Shown here one piece after another: positions 43,877 to 52,514 of a stretch of 64,000 nucleotides of DNA. Position numbers and translations under genes: made by a program. The stretch is from Occultella aeris (GTDB lineage Bacteria > Actinomycetota > Actinomycetes > Actinomycetales > Beutenbergiaceae). Each line of letters starts with the position of its first letter. Position 1 is the first letter of the stretch. The notes beneath the pieces are model-generated. The model was not told the origin of the DNA and searched no databases. It saw nothing but the letters and a program-made list of their open reading frames with translations. Where the stretch lies: assembly GCF_902703175.1 (NCBI RefSeq), contig NZ_CACRYJ010000011.1:50614-114613 (forward strand). Direction: 5' to 3'.

Positions 43877-45279
43877 CCGGCGATCTGCTCTGTGCCGACG
43901 ACGTCGTCGGCCGCCGCGCGGTGGCTCAGCGGCACGCGCAGCCCGAGGTGACCACGCAGGGTCGTCGAGGTGTAGGCCGTGCGGTAGGCGCCACGCTCCT
44001 GCAGCGCCGGCACGAGCGTGTCCACGATGTCGTCGAGGCCGTCCGGCACGATCCACGGCGAGATGTTGAAGCCGTCGACGGCGCCGGTGCGGACGAACTC
44101 GACGAGCCGGTCGGCGACCCTGCCCGGCGTTCCCACGAAGCCGCGGCGCGCCTCCTGCGCGATCACGAGCTCCCGGATGGACAGGTTCTCGGCCTCGGCC
44201 CGGGCGCGCCACTGCTCGGCGAGCTTGCGGCGGCCACCCTCCTTCAGGGCGGCTCCACGGGTGCCGTCGAACTCGACCGTCGTGGCCTCGAGGTCCGGCA
44301 GTGGGCCGTCCGGATCGAGGTGGGACAGGTCATGGCCCCAGATGTAGCCGAGCAGTGAGAGTGCGGTGGCCCCGGTGACCTGGGCGCGCTTGAGCCAGGC
44401 GTACTTCTCCTCGGCCTCGGCGTCGGTGTCCCCGAGCACGAAGAACGTGCCGGGCAGGATCAGGAGGTCATCCGCGGGCCGCCCGGCGGCCCGGACCCGG
44501 GTGCGGACGTCGGCCGCGAACGCGAGCGCGTCGTCGAGATCGGACCCGTGCGCGGAGAAGATCACATCGGCGTTGCGTGCGGCGAAGTCCCGCCCGGCGG
44601 GGGAGTCACCGGCCTGGAACAGGACCGGGTGCACCTGCGGGCTGCGCGGCACGGTGGGGCGCACCTGGATCCGGACGCTGGCGCCGTCGCGGACCACTGT
44701 CTCGATCGCGCCCGGGTCCGCCCAGTTCTCGGCGCCCGAGTCCGGGGCGATCGCGTCGTCGTCCCAGGAGTCCCAGATGGCCTGCGCGGCCCGGACGAAC
44801 TCCTCGGCGCGCACGTACCGGTCGGCGTGGTCGAGGTAGCCGCCGCGGCGGAAGTTCTCCCCGGTCCAGGCGTTGTCCGTGGTGACCACGTTCCAGGCGG
44901 CGCGGCCGCCGCTGAGCACGTCGAGGCCGGCCAGGCGCCGGGCCAGGTCGGCGGGGTCGTTGTAGGTCGTGTTCTGGGTCGCCACCAGACCCAGATGGGT
45001 GGTGACCGAGGCGAGTGCCGCGAGCTGGGTGAGGGCGTCCGGACGGCCCACCACATCGAGGTCGTGCACGCGGCCGTGCGACTCGCGCAGCCGCAGCCCC
45101 TCGCCGAGGAAGAACGCGTCGAAGAGGCCGCGCTCGGCCACCTGGGCGACCCGCAGGAAGCTGTCCGGGTCGATCTGCGAACCGGACTCGGCATCGGACC
45201 AGACCGTGTGATGGTTGACGCCCTGGAAGAACACCCCGAGGTGGACCTGCGCGTCGGGTCGGGTGATCGGGTGGCTCAT
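43873..45279 (-). CDS. NtaA/SnaA/DszA-type FMN-dependent monooxygenase, copy A
   Basis: Predicted 468-residue TIM-barrel monooxygenase that needs reduced FMN from a partner reductase. Seen: FQGVNHHTVWSDAESGSQID, FFLGEGLRLRESHGRVHDLD, GGRAAWNVVTTDNAWTGENF (WNVVT, family signature) and HPVLFQAGDSPAGRDFAARN. Family members cleave C-S or C-N bonds in sulfones, nitrilotriacetate and S-alkyl-cysteines. ATGA overlap with the upstream LLM gene, GTGA overlap with the M20 gene. About 45% of positions look shared with copy B at 48095 (impression by eye, not an alignment). Confidence 0.9.
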   Translation of the reverse strand: MSHPITRPDAQVHLGVFFQGVNHHTVWSDAESGSQIDPDSFLRVAQVAERGLFDAFFLGEGLRLRESHGRVHDLDVVGRPDALTQLAALASVTTHLGLVATQNTTYNDPADLARRLAGLDVLSGGRAAWNVVTTDNAWTGENFRRGGYLDHADRYVRAEEFVRAAQAIWDSWDDDAIAPDSGAENWADPGAIETVVRDGASVRIQVRPTVPRSPQVHPVLFQAGDSPAGRDFAARNADVIFSAHGSDLDDALAFAADVRTRVRAAGRPADDLLILPGTFFVLGDTDAEAEEKYAWLKRAQVTGATALSLLGYIWGHDLSHLDPDGPLPDLEATTVEFDGTRGAALKEGGRRKLAEQWRARAEAENLSIRELVIAQEARRGFVGTPGRVADRLVEFVRTGAVDGFNISPWIVPDGLDDIVDTLVPALQERGAYRTAYTSTTLRGHLGLRVPLSHRAAADDVVGTEQIAG

Positions 45280-46403
45280 GCGGACAACTCCTGTGCAGTT
45301 TCTTGCCGGGTGGGGGCTGGGGTCTTGGGCCGGGTGAACCGGTTGGCCGGGCGGTCCAGGCCGAGGGTGTCGCGCAGCGTGGCTGCAGGTCGCGGGCCGC
45401 GCAGCAGCCCCGAGGCCCGCAAGGAAGGCAGGACGTGCCGGGACAGCTGGGGGAGGTCCTCGTCGATCACGGTCGGCAGGATCCGGACGCCACCCGTCGG
45501 CCCGACGGCCTGGGCCAGGTCCTGAAGCAGCAGCACCAGGCCCGCGCCCGAACCGACGAAGTGCGGCCGGTCGGTACCCTCCGGATCGGCGCCGAGAGCA
45601 TCCAGGCGCTGGGTGCCGGTGGCGTCCTCGGTGTCCAGCGTGACCTGGAGGTCGAGCAGGGACCGGGGCGTGCCGGCCGTGGCGGCCGCCCTGAGGCCGT
45701 CTTCCGTGGTGGCAGCACGGATCAGTGTCACGTCCACGTCGTGCGCCGGCACCAGGCCGAGGGGTGCGATCACGACGAGCTGGCCCTGCGGTGGCCGTGG
45801 CGTGATCAGCGGACCCTTGACGGAGAACGTGGGGGTCCGGGCGTTGACGTACCGGACCCGGTCGGCGTCGATGTAGCGGCCCGTGGTGGAGTCCCGGATG
45901 ACCGCGTCGTCGTCCCAGGAGTCCCAGAGATCACGCACCGTGGCGACCACTGCCCGGACCTCGGCCGTGCGCTCCGCGGCGCCGGCGGGCACGGTCCGGT
46001 CGAGCGCCCGGGCCAGCCCGGGCAACTCGTCATCGCCGACGAGCCAGGCGCCCCGACCGCGGCTGACGTGGTCGAGGGACGCCAACTGGGCGGCCAGATG
46101 GAACGGCTCGACGGCTCGCGGATGCACCCGTGGGGCCAGGCCGAGCCGGGTGGTCCGGCCCGACGCGAACGCGGCCCGGGTGACTGCGTCGATCCGGCCG
46201 GGCACCCCGCCGTCCACCGGGAGCAGGGAGTCGTCGATGGTCACGAGCGCGAACCCGGCGTTCTCGGCGCCGCGCAGGACCTGAAGGAGTCGCGCCGCAC
46301 TGAGCAGTTCGCCGGGTGCGTGGTGGGCCCGGCGCCACGCGTTCGGGTGGACCCCGTCGGCGTCCACCTCGAGCGCGAGGGTGAACGTGGGTGCATCGGT
46401 CAT
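45276..46403 (-). CDS. LLM-class flavin oxidoreductase, short type, copy A
   Basis: Predicted 375-residue luciferase-like monooxygenase. Seen: FTLALEVDADGVHPNAWRRA, ASLDHVSRGRGAWLVGDD (the SxGRxxW position of this class), RDLWDSWDDDAVIRDSTTGR and TPRPPQGQLVVIAPL. It clearly resembles the plus-strand protein at 46812, with the same order of motifs. GGAAGG precedes the ATG. First gene of the four-gene minus-strand operon. The substrate is unknown; partner of the long NtaA-type protein is inferred. Confidence 0.87.
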   Translation of the reverse strand: MTDAPTFTLALEVDADGVHPNAWRRAHHAPGELLSAARLLQVLRGAENAGFALVTIDDSLLPVDGGVPGRIDAVTRAAFASGRTTRLGLAPRVHPRAVEPFHLAAQLASLDHVSRGRGAWLVGDDELPGLARALDRTVPAGAAERTAEVRAVVATVRDLWDSWDDDAVIRDSTTGRYIDADRVRYVNARTPTFSVKGPLITPRPPQGQLVVIAPLGLVPAHDVDVTLIRAATTEDGLRAAATAGTPRSLLDLQVTLDTEDATGTQRLDALGADPEGTDRPHFVGSGAGLVLLLQDLAQAVGPTGGVRILPTVIDEDLPQLSRHVLPSLRASGLLRGPRPAATLRDTLGLDRPANRFTRPKTPAPTRQETAQELSA

Positions 46404-46811
46404 CGGTCGAGAACCTTCCGGCTGGCGGAGCGTGGGCGAAGTGACGGCCGGCACTGTCGGAGTGGACGGTGCGGCGCGACGAGCGGGGTCCGGTGACAAC
46501 CGGCGACCCTGGAGTTCGGACGTTAGGAGCGCATGGGACGGACCGACCGAACGGGCTCCGATGTCTCGCCGAATGAGACAGCGAGTGCCCACACGATGAG
46601 ATCCGCGTTCGATGGGCAGGCGGCCCACGTGGCCGGTTGGGCGCCCGATCTCACGCACTGAGACGCGTTCCCGAGGTCATGGCGCCGGCTCCGGCGCGGC
46701 CCCACGCTGGCACCCTCGCCGAGGCAACGGTCGGCGACGCACCGATCACTGGATCGAGCGAACCAGACGTGGGGGCGTTGCCCCGCGCCGCCCCCTCACA
46801 CCGGAGTCCTG
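46404..46811. promoter_or_regulatory. Divergent control region of the two monooxygenase operons
   Basis: This 408-bp gap holds both promoters. Two inverted repeats stand out: GTCTC-N7-GAGAC (46563-46579) and TCTCA-N5-TGAGA (46649-46663), and a further TGAGATC at 46597. These TGAGA boxes are candidate operators for a shared regulator. A 42-codon frame with AGGAG at its ribosome site (46533-46661, MGRTDRTGSDVSPN...) runs through the boxes but has no recognisable features. Confidence 0.5.
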
Positions 46812-48098
46812 ATGTCCCACCGTGTTCCCCGTCTCGGCGTCGCCCTCGACAACGCAGGCTGGCACCCCGCCGCCTGGCGTCGCTCCGGGCTCGAACCGGG
46901 CACGCTCTTCTCCGCCCGGTACTGGGTCGATCAGGTGAGCGCCCTCGAGCGTGCCGGCCTCGACTTCGTCACGTTCGAGGACGCGTTCTCCGGCACCTCA
47001 CCCAGCGCCGCCAGCACAGATCCGGCCCTCGGCACCCACGCCGTCCGTGGCCGGCTCGACGCGCTCCTGCTGGCCGCCCGCCTGTCCGCGGTCACGTCAA
47101 GGATCGGTCTGATCCCGACGGCCACGGTCACGCACACCGAGCCGTACCACCTGGCCACGGCGCTGGCCACGCTGGACCACACGAGCAGGGGCCGGGCCGG
47201 ATGGCAGGTGCGAGTCTCCCCCCGGCACCCCGAGGCGCAACTGACCGGCAGGCGCACCGTGCCCGACGTGCCCCTGCTCGACCTGGACGACTCCTTCGTG
47301 CAGGGCCTGTTCGACGAGGCCGCCGCCGTCATCGAGACGGCGCGGGCGCTGTGGGACAGCTGGGAGGACGACGCGGTCATCCGCGACCTGGCGACCGGTC
47401 GGTTCCTCGACGCGGACAAACTGCACCACGTGGACGCGAGCAGCGAGTGGTTCACCGTGGCCGGCCCGTCGATCGTGCCGCGGCCCCCGCAGGGCCAGGT
47501 CCTGGTGACTGCACTCGCCCACGGCGACGTCGCCTACCGGCTCGCCGCGCTCGGCGCCGACGTGGTGTTCGTGACACCCCGCGACGGCGAGCACGCCCGC
47601 GACATCATCGCCGAGGTCCGGGCCGCGGAGCGGGCGGTCGGCCGGATCGGCACGCCCCTACGGATCATCGCCGACGTCGAGGTGGTCATCGACATCACCA
47701 GCGCGGCCGCGCTGCTGCGACTGGCGGAACTGCAGGGACATCGGGTGCGGTCCAGTGATGCCACGCTGGTCGCGGGCTCTGCCGACGAGGTGGCCCGGCT
47801 GCTGGAGAGCTGGGCCGCGGCCGGCGTCGACGGTTTCCGTCTGCGCCCCGCCGAGAACCTCCAGGACCTCCCTGCCATCACCGGGCTGCTGGTCCCCGAA
47901 CTGATCCGCCGCGACCTGTTCGACCCCGACGGCCAGGTGCCGCTCGGCCCGGGCTGGTCCGGCGAGTCCCGGCCCGCCGACGGCCCCGTGCTGCTACGGG
48001 CGCGGTTCGGTCTGGACCGGCCACCGAACCGGTACCACGACGATCTGGCGCCGCTGGCCACCCGCCGCACGCTCGAGACCGCGGCGGGCGCCCGATGA
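46812..48098 (+). CDS. LLM-class flavin oxidoreductase, short type, copy B
   Basis: Predicted 428-residue luciferase-like monooxygenase. Seen: LGVALDNAGWHPAAWRRSGL, ATLDHTSRGRAGWQVRVSPR, RALWDSWEDDAVIRDLATGR, IVPRPPQGQVLVTALAH and a C-terminal FGLDRPPNRYH that also ends copy A (LGLDRPANRFT). The paralogy with 45276-46403 is plain along the whole length. GGAG lies 5 bases before the ATG. First gene of the rightward two-gene unit. Confidence 0.88.
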   Translation: MSHRVPRLGVALDNAGWHPAAWRRSGLEPGTLFSARYWVDQVSALERAGLDFVTFEDAFSGTSPSAASTDPALGTHAVRGRLDALLLAARLSAVTSRIGLIPTATVTHTEPYHLATALATLDHTSRGRAGWQVRVSPRHPEAQLTGRRTVPDVPLLDLDDSFVQGLFDEAAAVIETARALWDSWEDDAVIRDLATGRFLDADKLHHVDASSEWFTVAGPSIVPRPPQGQVLVTALAHGDVAYRLAALGADVVFVTPRDGEHARDIIAEVRAAERAVGRIGTPLRIIADVEVVIDITSAAALLRLAELQGHRVRSSDATLVAGSADEVARLLESWAAAGVDGFRLRPAENLQDLPAITGLLVPELIRRDLFDPDGQVPLGPGWSGESRPADGPVLLRARFGLDRPPNRYHDDLAPLATRRTLETAAGAR

Positions 48099-49516
48099 CC
48101 GCGCGAGCGCCGGCGAACGGCAAGCAGGTCATCCTCGGCGCCAGCTTCCCGGGGGTGAACCATCACACCGTCTGGGGTGACCCGAGGGCCGGCAGCCAGA
48201 TCGCCATCGATTCCTTCGTGCACCTGGCCAAGACGGCCGAGCGCGGTCGCTTCGACTTCTTCTTCCAGGCCGAAGGGCTGCGCGTGCGCGAGCACAAGGG
48301 CCGGTTCTACGAACTGGACATCGCCGGGCGGCCGCACATCGCCGTCGTCCAGGCGGCCCTGGCCGGTGTCACCCGGCACCTGGGCTTCCTCGCGACGATC
48401 AACACCACGTTCAACGAGCCGTATGACCTGGCCCGCCAGCTCGCCACCTTGAACCATCTCTCCGACGGGCGCACCGGCTGGAACATCGTCACGACCTCGG
48501 ACGCGTTCCACGGCGAGAACTTCCGCCGGGGCGGCTATCTCCCCCGCGACGAGCGGTACGAGCGGGCGGCCGAGTTCGTCCGGACGGCTCTGGAGCTCTG
48601 GGACAGCTGGCCGGCCGAATCTCTCGGAACCGCCGGGGGCGAGTTCGTCACCGACCCGGGTGCGGGTCGGTTCGCACATCGCGGCAAGCACTTCGACATC
48701 GAGGGCACCTTCCCCATCCCGACGGCGCCGCAGCGCCACCCCGTGCTCGTCCAGGCCGGCGTCTCCGACGAGGGTCGGGAGTTCGCGGCCCGCACCGTGG
48801 ACGCGATCTTCTCCCCGTTCGGCGAACCGGGCCCGGGCCGGGAGTTCTACGCCGACGTGAAGGGCCGGGCCCGCCGCGCGGGCCGGGACCCGGACACGCT
48901 GAAGATCCTGCCCGGCGCGAGCTTCGTGCTCGGGGACACGCCTGGCGAGGCCGCGGAGCGGGCCCGTGAGGTCGCCCTGGCCCAGGTCACGCCGGCCACG
49001 GCGCTGGCACTCCTTGAGCAGACCTGGCTGCGGGACCTCAGCGATCACGACCCCGACGGCCCGGTCCCGCCGGTGGATGCCGACGGCGTCGAGGTCGGCA
49101 TCTCCCGCGGCCGCACCACGAGCACCGGTGACCCGCTCGAGAAGGCCCGGGAGTGGTACGCCCACGCCCGCGAGTATCGCCTCTCGATCCGAGAGCTGGT
49201 GATCGCGCGGGCGCACCGGGCGGCGTTCGCGGGGACGCCGCTGCAGGTTGCCCAGCGGATCAACGACGCCGTCCAGACCGACGCCGCGGACGGGTTCGTC
49301 ATCGGCTCCCACCTGGTGCCCTACGGCCTGGACGAGTTCGTGGACAAGGTGGTGCCGTTCCTCCAGGAGTGGGGCGTGCTCCGCACCGAGTACACCACCG
49401 GCGCCACCTTCCGTGAGAACCTCGGCCTGCCTCCGGAGGCCCCCGGCGCCCGGCCCGGCGTGCGCCCGTTCGACGCCGCCGAGTTCCAACCGGCGACCGC
49501 GGGAGCGGTCGGGTGA
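48095..49516 (+). CDS. NtaA/SnaA/DszA-type FMN-dependent monooxygenase, copy B
   Basis: Predicted 473-residue monooxygenase, paralogue of 43873-45279. Seen: ILGASFPGVNHHTVWGDPRA, FFFQAEGLRVREHKGRFYEL, DGRTGWNIVTTSDAFHGENF and HPVLVQAGVSDEGREFAART. The family takes FMNH2 and O2 and oxidises carbon next to S or N. ATGA overlap with the LLM gene. No flavin reductase is in the window, so reduced FMN must come from elsewhere. Confidence 0.92.
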   Translation: MTARAPANGKQVILGASFPGVNHHTVWGDPRAGSQIAIDSFVHLAKTAERGRFDFFFQAEGLRVREHKGRFYELDIAGRPHIAVVQAALAGVTRHLGFLATINTTFNEPYDLARQLATLNHLSDGRTGWNIVTTSDAFHGENFRRGGYLPRDERYERAAEFVRTALELWDSWPAESLGTAGGEFVTDPGAGRFAHRGKHFDIEGTFPIPTAPQRHPVLVQAGVSDEGREFAARTVDAIFSPFGEPGPGREFYADVKGRARRAGRDPDTLKILPGASFVLGDTPGEAAERAREVALAQVTPATALALLEQTWLRDLSDHDPDGPVPPVDADGVEVGISRGRTTSTGDPLEKAREWYAHAREYRLSIRELVIARAHRAAFAGTPLQVAQRINDAVQTDAADGFVIGSHLVPYGLDEFVDKVVPFLQEWGVLRTEYTTGATFRENLGLPPEAPGARPGVRPFDAAEFQPATAGAVG

Positions 49517-49612
49517 ACCGCCGCGGGGCCCGGCTGACCGGTCGGCGGTGGCCGGCCGGATGAGACTGCGGGTCGCCGCCGCCGTGGGGGCGGTGGGCGA
49601 CCCGCGCCGGAC

Positions 49613-49648
49613 CCTTCGGTCCGGGGACTAGGGCCCCCGGACCGAAGG
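49613..49648. terminator. Strong 14-bp hairpin downstream of monooxygenase copy B
   Basis: CCTTCGGTCCGGGG (49613-49626) pairs perfectly with CCCCGGACCGAAGG (49635-49648), loop of 8 bases. It lies about 100 bases past the plus-strand stop and before a convergent gene, so it can end transcription from both sides. No T run follows. Confidence 0.7.
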
Positions 49649-49653
49649 AACCT

Positions 49654-49673
49654 CGGCGGCCCTACGGCCGCCG
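49654..49673. terminator. Second hairpin of the same intergenic region
   Basis: CGGCGGCC and GGCCGCCG form an 8-bp GC-only stem with a CTAC loop, starting 5 bases after the preceding hairpin. Confidence 0.5.
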
Positions 49674-49680
49674 GACACCA

Positions 49681-49712
49681 CAGCCGGGGGCGGCCGCCAC
49701 TGCCCCCGGCTG
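49681..49712. terminator. Third hairpin of the same intergenic region
   Basis: CAGCCGGGGGC (49681-49691) pairs with GCCCCCGGCTG (49702-49712), an 11-bp stem with a 10-base loop. With the two hairpins before it this forms a 100-bp run of three stem-loops between convergent genes. Confidence 0.6.
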
Positions 49713-49764
49713 TTGGTGGCTGAGCCCGCGCACGCTATCGGCGCGCGGATGGTCCGCTCGGCCG

Positions 49765-50148
49765 CTACTGCCAGATCGTCGCGCGCTCGGCGAAGTCCTT
49801 CGTCTGCACGGGCACGATGCAGAACACCAGCCCGCCGGGGTCCGCCAGGATGCGGTACTCCTCGTGCTCGACGACCACCTGTGCGCCGAGTGCGAGCAGG
49901 CGGGAGGTCTCGGCCGGGACGTCGTCGGTCTCGATGTCCAGATGCACCCGCGACGGCGTGCCCCTGCCGGTGCGCTGCAGGACGAGGCTGACGTCGCCCC
50001 CGAGGGACGCCAGGTGCTCGTAGGGATTCTCCGGCGGCGGCGCACCCGTCGCGGGCCCGCCGGTGGCGGCCGCCCAGAACCGGGCCGCGTCCGGGTAGAG
50101 GTCCGCCGGGTGGTCGATGAGGACGACGCCGATCCTGCTTCGGTGCAT
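49765..50148 (-). CDS. VOC/glyoxalase-fold protein
   Basis: Predicted 127-residue protein of the vicinal oxygen chelate superfamily. The two half-folds are seen in RIGVVLIDHPADLYPDAARF and VHLDIETDDVPAETSRLLAL, followed by LADPGGLVFCIVPVQTKDF. Members act as glyoxalases, dioxygenases or antibiotic-binding proteins; substrate unknown. The ATG at 50148 is preferred: TACCGT lies 7 bases upstream in leaderless style, and no ribosome site is present. Confidence 0.82.
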   Translation of the reverse strand: MHRSRIGVVLIDHPADLYPDAARFWAAATGGPATGAPPPENPYEHLASLGGDVSLVLQRTGRGTPSRVHLDIETDDVPAETSRLLALGAQVVVEHEEYRILADPGGLVFCIVPVQTKDFAERATIWQ

Positions 50149-50194
50149 GACGGCCACGGTAGCGGCCGTCCCGACCGGACGGAATCCCTGGCCG

Positions 50195-52462
50195 TCAGTC
50201 CCGTCGGGTGGTTCTGGCCGGCCGCCTGCCGGCGGCCACGAGCGCCAGGCCGGCCGCGGTGAGTAGCGCCGCTCCGACGATGAGGGTGTCGGTGTCGGCG
50301 CCCGTCGCGGGAAGCCGGTTCGGCGCCGTGCCCGGCCCGGGGGTACCGGGATCGGGCACGGGACCGCCCGGCTCAGGCGGCGTCGGTGTGGTCACGACCT
50401 GGAGCACGAAGTCGAGCCCGACGACGGCGACGTCCACCACGTCGAACGTGAGTACCGTCTCGCCGTCGACCGCGTGCCCGTCGGGCGGCGTGATCTCGGC
50501 CGTGTATCCGGCGCCGGGCGGCAGCTCGGCCGACCAAGTGCCGTCGTCGAGTGTCGTCACGGTTGCCAGGATGGCGCCGTCGGTGTCCCTGACGGTCACC
50601 TGTGCGCCGGGTACCGGCCGGCCGTCGGTGTCGGTGACGGTGCCACCCACCTGGATCGGCAGGACCGGTGCCTCGGCGGTGAGTTCGAAGTCCTGGTCGA
50701 GGCGGCTCTCGCCCGCGCCGGTGATGGTCGTGACGCGTTCGGTGGCGTCGGTCGTGTAGCCGTCGGGCACGGTGAGCGTGATCGCGTAGTCACCCGCCGG
50801 GAGCTGGTCGGCGAAGTACCCGCCGGCATCGTCGGTCGTGAGGGTGATATCCCCGCCCGGCCCACTGATGACGAGGGTTGCTGCCGGGATGGGAGTTCCC
50901 TCGTCGTCGGTCACGACGCCGCCGATCGCACCCGGCTTCGCCACGGCGAAGTCGACGTTCGTCACGTCCCCGGTCGTGACCGTCACCTGCTGGCTCGTCG
51001 GTCCGTCGGCCGTGTACCCGAACGGCACCTCGAGGGTGACGGTGTACTGCCCGGGCGGCAGGCCGGGGAAGGAGTAGCCGCCGTCGGCCGCCGTCGGGGT
51101 CGTGAACGTGCCCCCGGGTCCGGTGATCGTCACGACGGCACCGGCGACGCCCTGGCCACCACCGGTGACCGTCCCGGACACCGAGGCCGGTGCCTGGACG
51201 ACGAAGTCCTGGTCCGTGATCGGTTCCTCGGAACCGGTCGGAACCGTGACCGGTGCCGGGCTCTCGATCACCGTGTACCCCGGAGGGGCATCGATCGTGA
51301 GCTCGTGGTCGCCGGGCTGCACCGTGTCGAAGAGGTAGGCCCCGGTGGAGTCGCTGACGACGGAGACGGGTGTGCCACCGCCGGTCGGCGTCAGGGTGAT
51401 CGTCGCTCCCGGGACGGGGTTGCCGTCCTCGTCGGTGACGGTGCCACTGACGGGCACCGGCACGATGTCGCGGACCGTGAAGTCCACGTCGGTCGCGTCG
51501 GTCTCGGACAGGTCTGCGGCCAGCACCGTCGGGCCGACTGCGATGTACCCCGGGCCGTCGGGATCGGCAGGCACTCGCATCTCGACCGTGTAGCCGTCCG
51601 ACGCGGTGTACCCCGGGAACGAGTAGGTGCCGTCCGCGGCCGACGTCGTGGTGGCCAACGGCGTGCCGTCGGCTCCGAGGAGTGTGAGCGTGGCTCCGCC
51701 GAGCGGCCCGTCGGCATCGTGCGTCACGACCCCCGTGATGTCCCTCGCCAGCGAGGCGAACCAGGTCTGGTACACCGGGAAACCGGACCGCTGGAAGAAG
51801 AAGATCGTCAGGCTCGTGATCGGAACGGTGGGCTCGAACCACCCGGCAGCCCCGGACGTGTCGAGCCCAGCGTCGTTGCCGGTCACCTGACCGGTGATCG
51901 GATCCCAACGCGCGATGTCGGCTGCGTCGCCCGAGCACGACGGACTCGGAGTGACTGCGCAGTAGTTGAAGCCACCCTGCCAGCCGAGCTCGGCGCCGGT
52001 CAGGAGCTGGCCGTTCTCGCCCCGCGCGATCACGACGGCCCGGTCGGCGTCGATGTCGCCGAGCACGAATGCCCAGCCGCCCGCCGGGGTGGGGCGCTCG
52101 AACGTGTAGGTCGTCGTCGAGGGCGAGGTGGCGTTGTCGGCTCGCGGTCGCAGGTTGAGGTACTGCTGATCGCGGCTCGACCCGTACACCGCGCCAGGGG
52201 GTGTGGCTGCGCTCAGCCAGGCGCTCGCTCCGGTCTGCACACCGACCTGTCCGCCTCGAGAGTCGGTCGTGACGCTCGCGGCCGGGAATCCTCCGGCGGG
52301 CAGTTGCATCGTGGAGCTGAACCCACCTGCCGTACCGGTCAGCGGCTGCCACGTGGCCCACCCTGCCGTCGTCGCCGCGACGGCCGCCGTCGGCAGCACA
52401 GCCAGGACAATGGCGAGAAGGGTCACCACGACGACGTTCCACATCCTGCTCGCTCGAGTCAC
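50195..52462 (-). CDS. LPATG-anchored surface protein with Cna-B/SdrD-like repeats
   Basis: Predicted 755-residue cell-wall protein. A signal peptide (VVVVTLLAIVLAVLPTAAVA) is followed by a roughly 220-residue N-terminal domain with two Cys (FNYCAVTPSPSCSG). Then come five to six carboxypeptidase-regulatory/Cna-B-like beta-sandwich repeats, each starting like VSGTVTDEDGNPVPGATITL and containing GxYxFxxLxPGxYxVTL. A Pro-rich spacer leads to LPATG (residues 717-721), a hydrophobic helix and an Arg-rich tail, the sortase sorting signal. Adhesion or surface coating is inferred. The GTG start follows TATACC by 8 bases and may be leaderless. No sortase gene is in the window. Confidence 0.88.
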   Translation of the reverse strand: MTRASRMWNVVVVTLLAIVLAVLPTAAVAATTAGWATWQPLTGTAGGFSSTMQLPAGGFPAASVTTDSRGGQVGVQTGASAWLSAATPPGAVYGSSRDQQYLNLRPRADNATSPSTTTYTFERPTPAGGWAFVLGDIDADRAVVIARGENGQLLTGAELGWQGGFNYCAVTPSPSCSGDAADIARWDPITGQVTGNDAGLDTSGAAGWFEPTVPITSLTIFFFQRSGFPVYQTWFASLARDITGVVTHDADGPLGGATLTLLGADGTPLATTTSAADGTYSFPGYTASDGYTVEMRVPADPDGPGYIAVGPTVLAADLSETDATDVDFTVRDIVPVPVSGTVTDEDGNPVPGATITLTPTGGGTPVSVVSDSTGAYLFDTVQPGDHELTIDAPPGYTVIESPAPVTVPTGSEEPITDQDFVVQAPASVSGTVTGGGQGVAGAVVTITGPGGTFTTPTAADGGYSFPGLPPGQYTVTLEVPFGYTADGPTSQQVTVTTGDVTNVDFAVAKPGAIGGVVTDDEGTPIPAATLVISGPGGDITLTTDDAGGYFADQLPAGDYAITLTVPDGYTTDATERVTTITGAGESRLDQDFELTAEAPVLPIQVGGTVTDTDGRPVPGAQVTVRDTDGAILATVTTLDDGTWSAELPPGAGYTAEITPPDGHAVDGETVLTFDVVDVAVVGLDFVLQVVTTPTPPEPGGPVPDPGTPGPGTAPNRLPATGADTDTLIVGAALLTAAGLALVAAGRRPARTTRRD

Positions 52463-52514
52463 ACCCGCAAGGTATAAGAGAGATTGCCTAAAGCGCTAGG
52501 GGGCGCGATGGTTC

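Noticed and set aside
46612..46812. 66-codon Arg-rich frame whose TGA overlaps the LLM copy B start as TGATG
   Set aside because: The overlap looked like coupling, but there is no ribosome site, the translation is random-like, and the LLM gene has its own GGAG at 5 bases.
47534..49489. 651-codon minus-strand frame opposite both plus-strand monooxygenases
   Set aside because: Antisense shadow of two clear TIM-barrel genes; no start signal.
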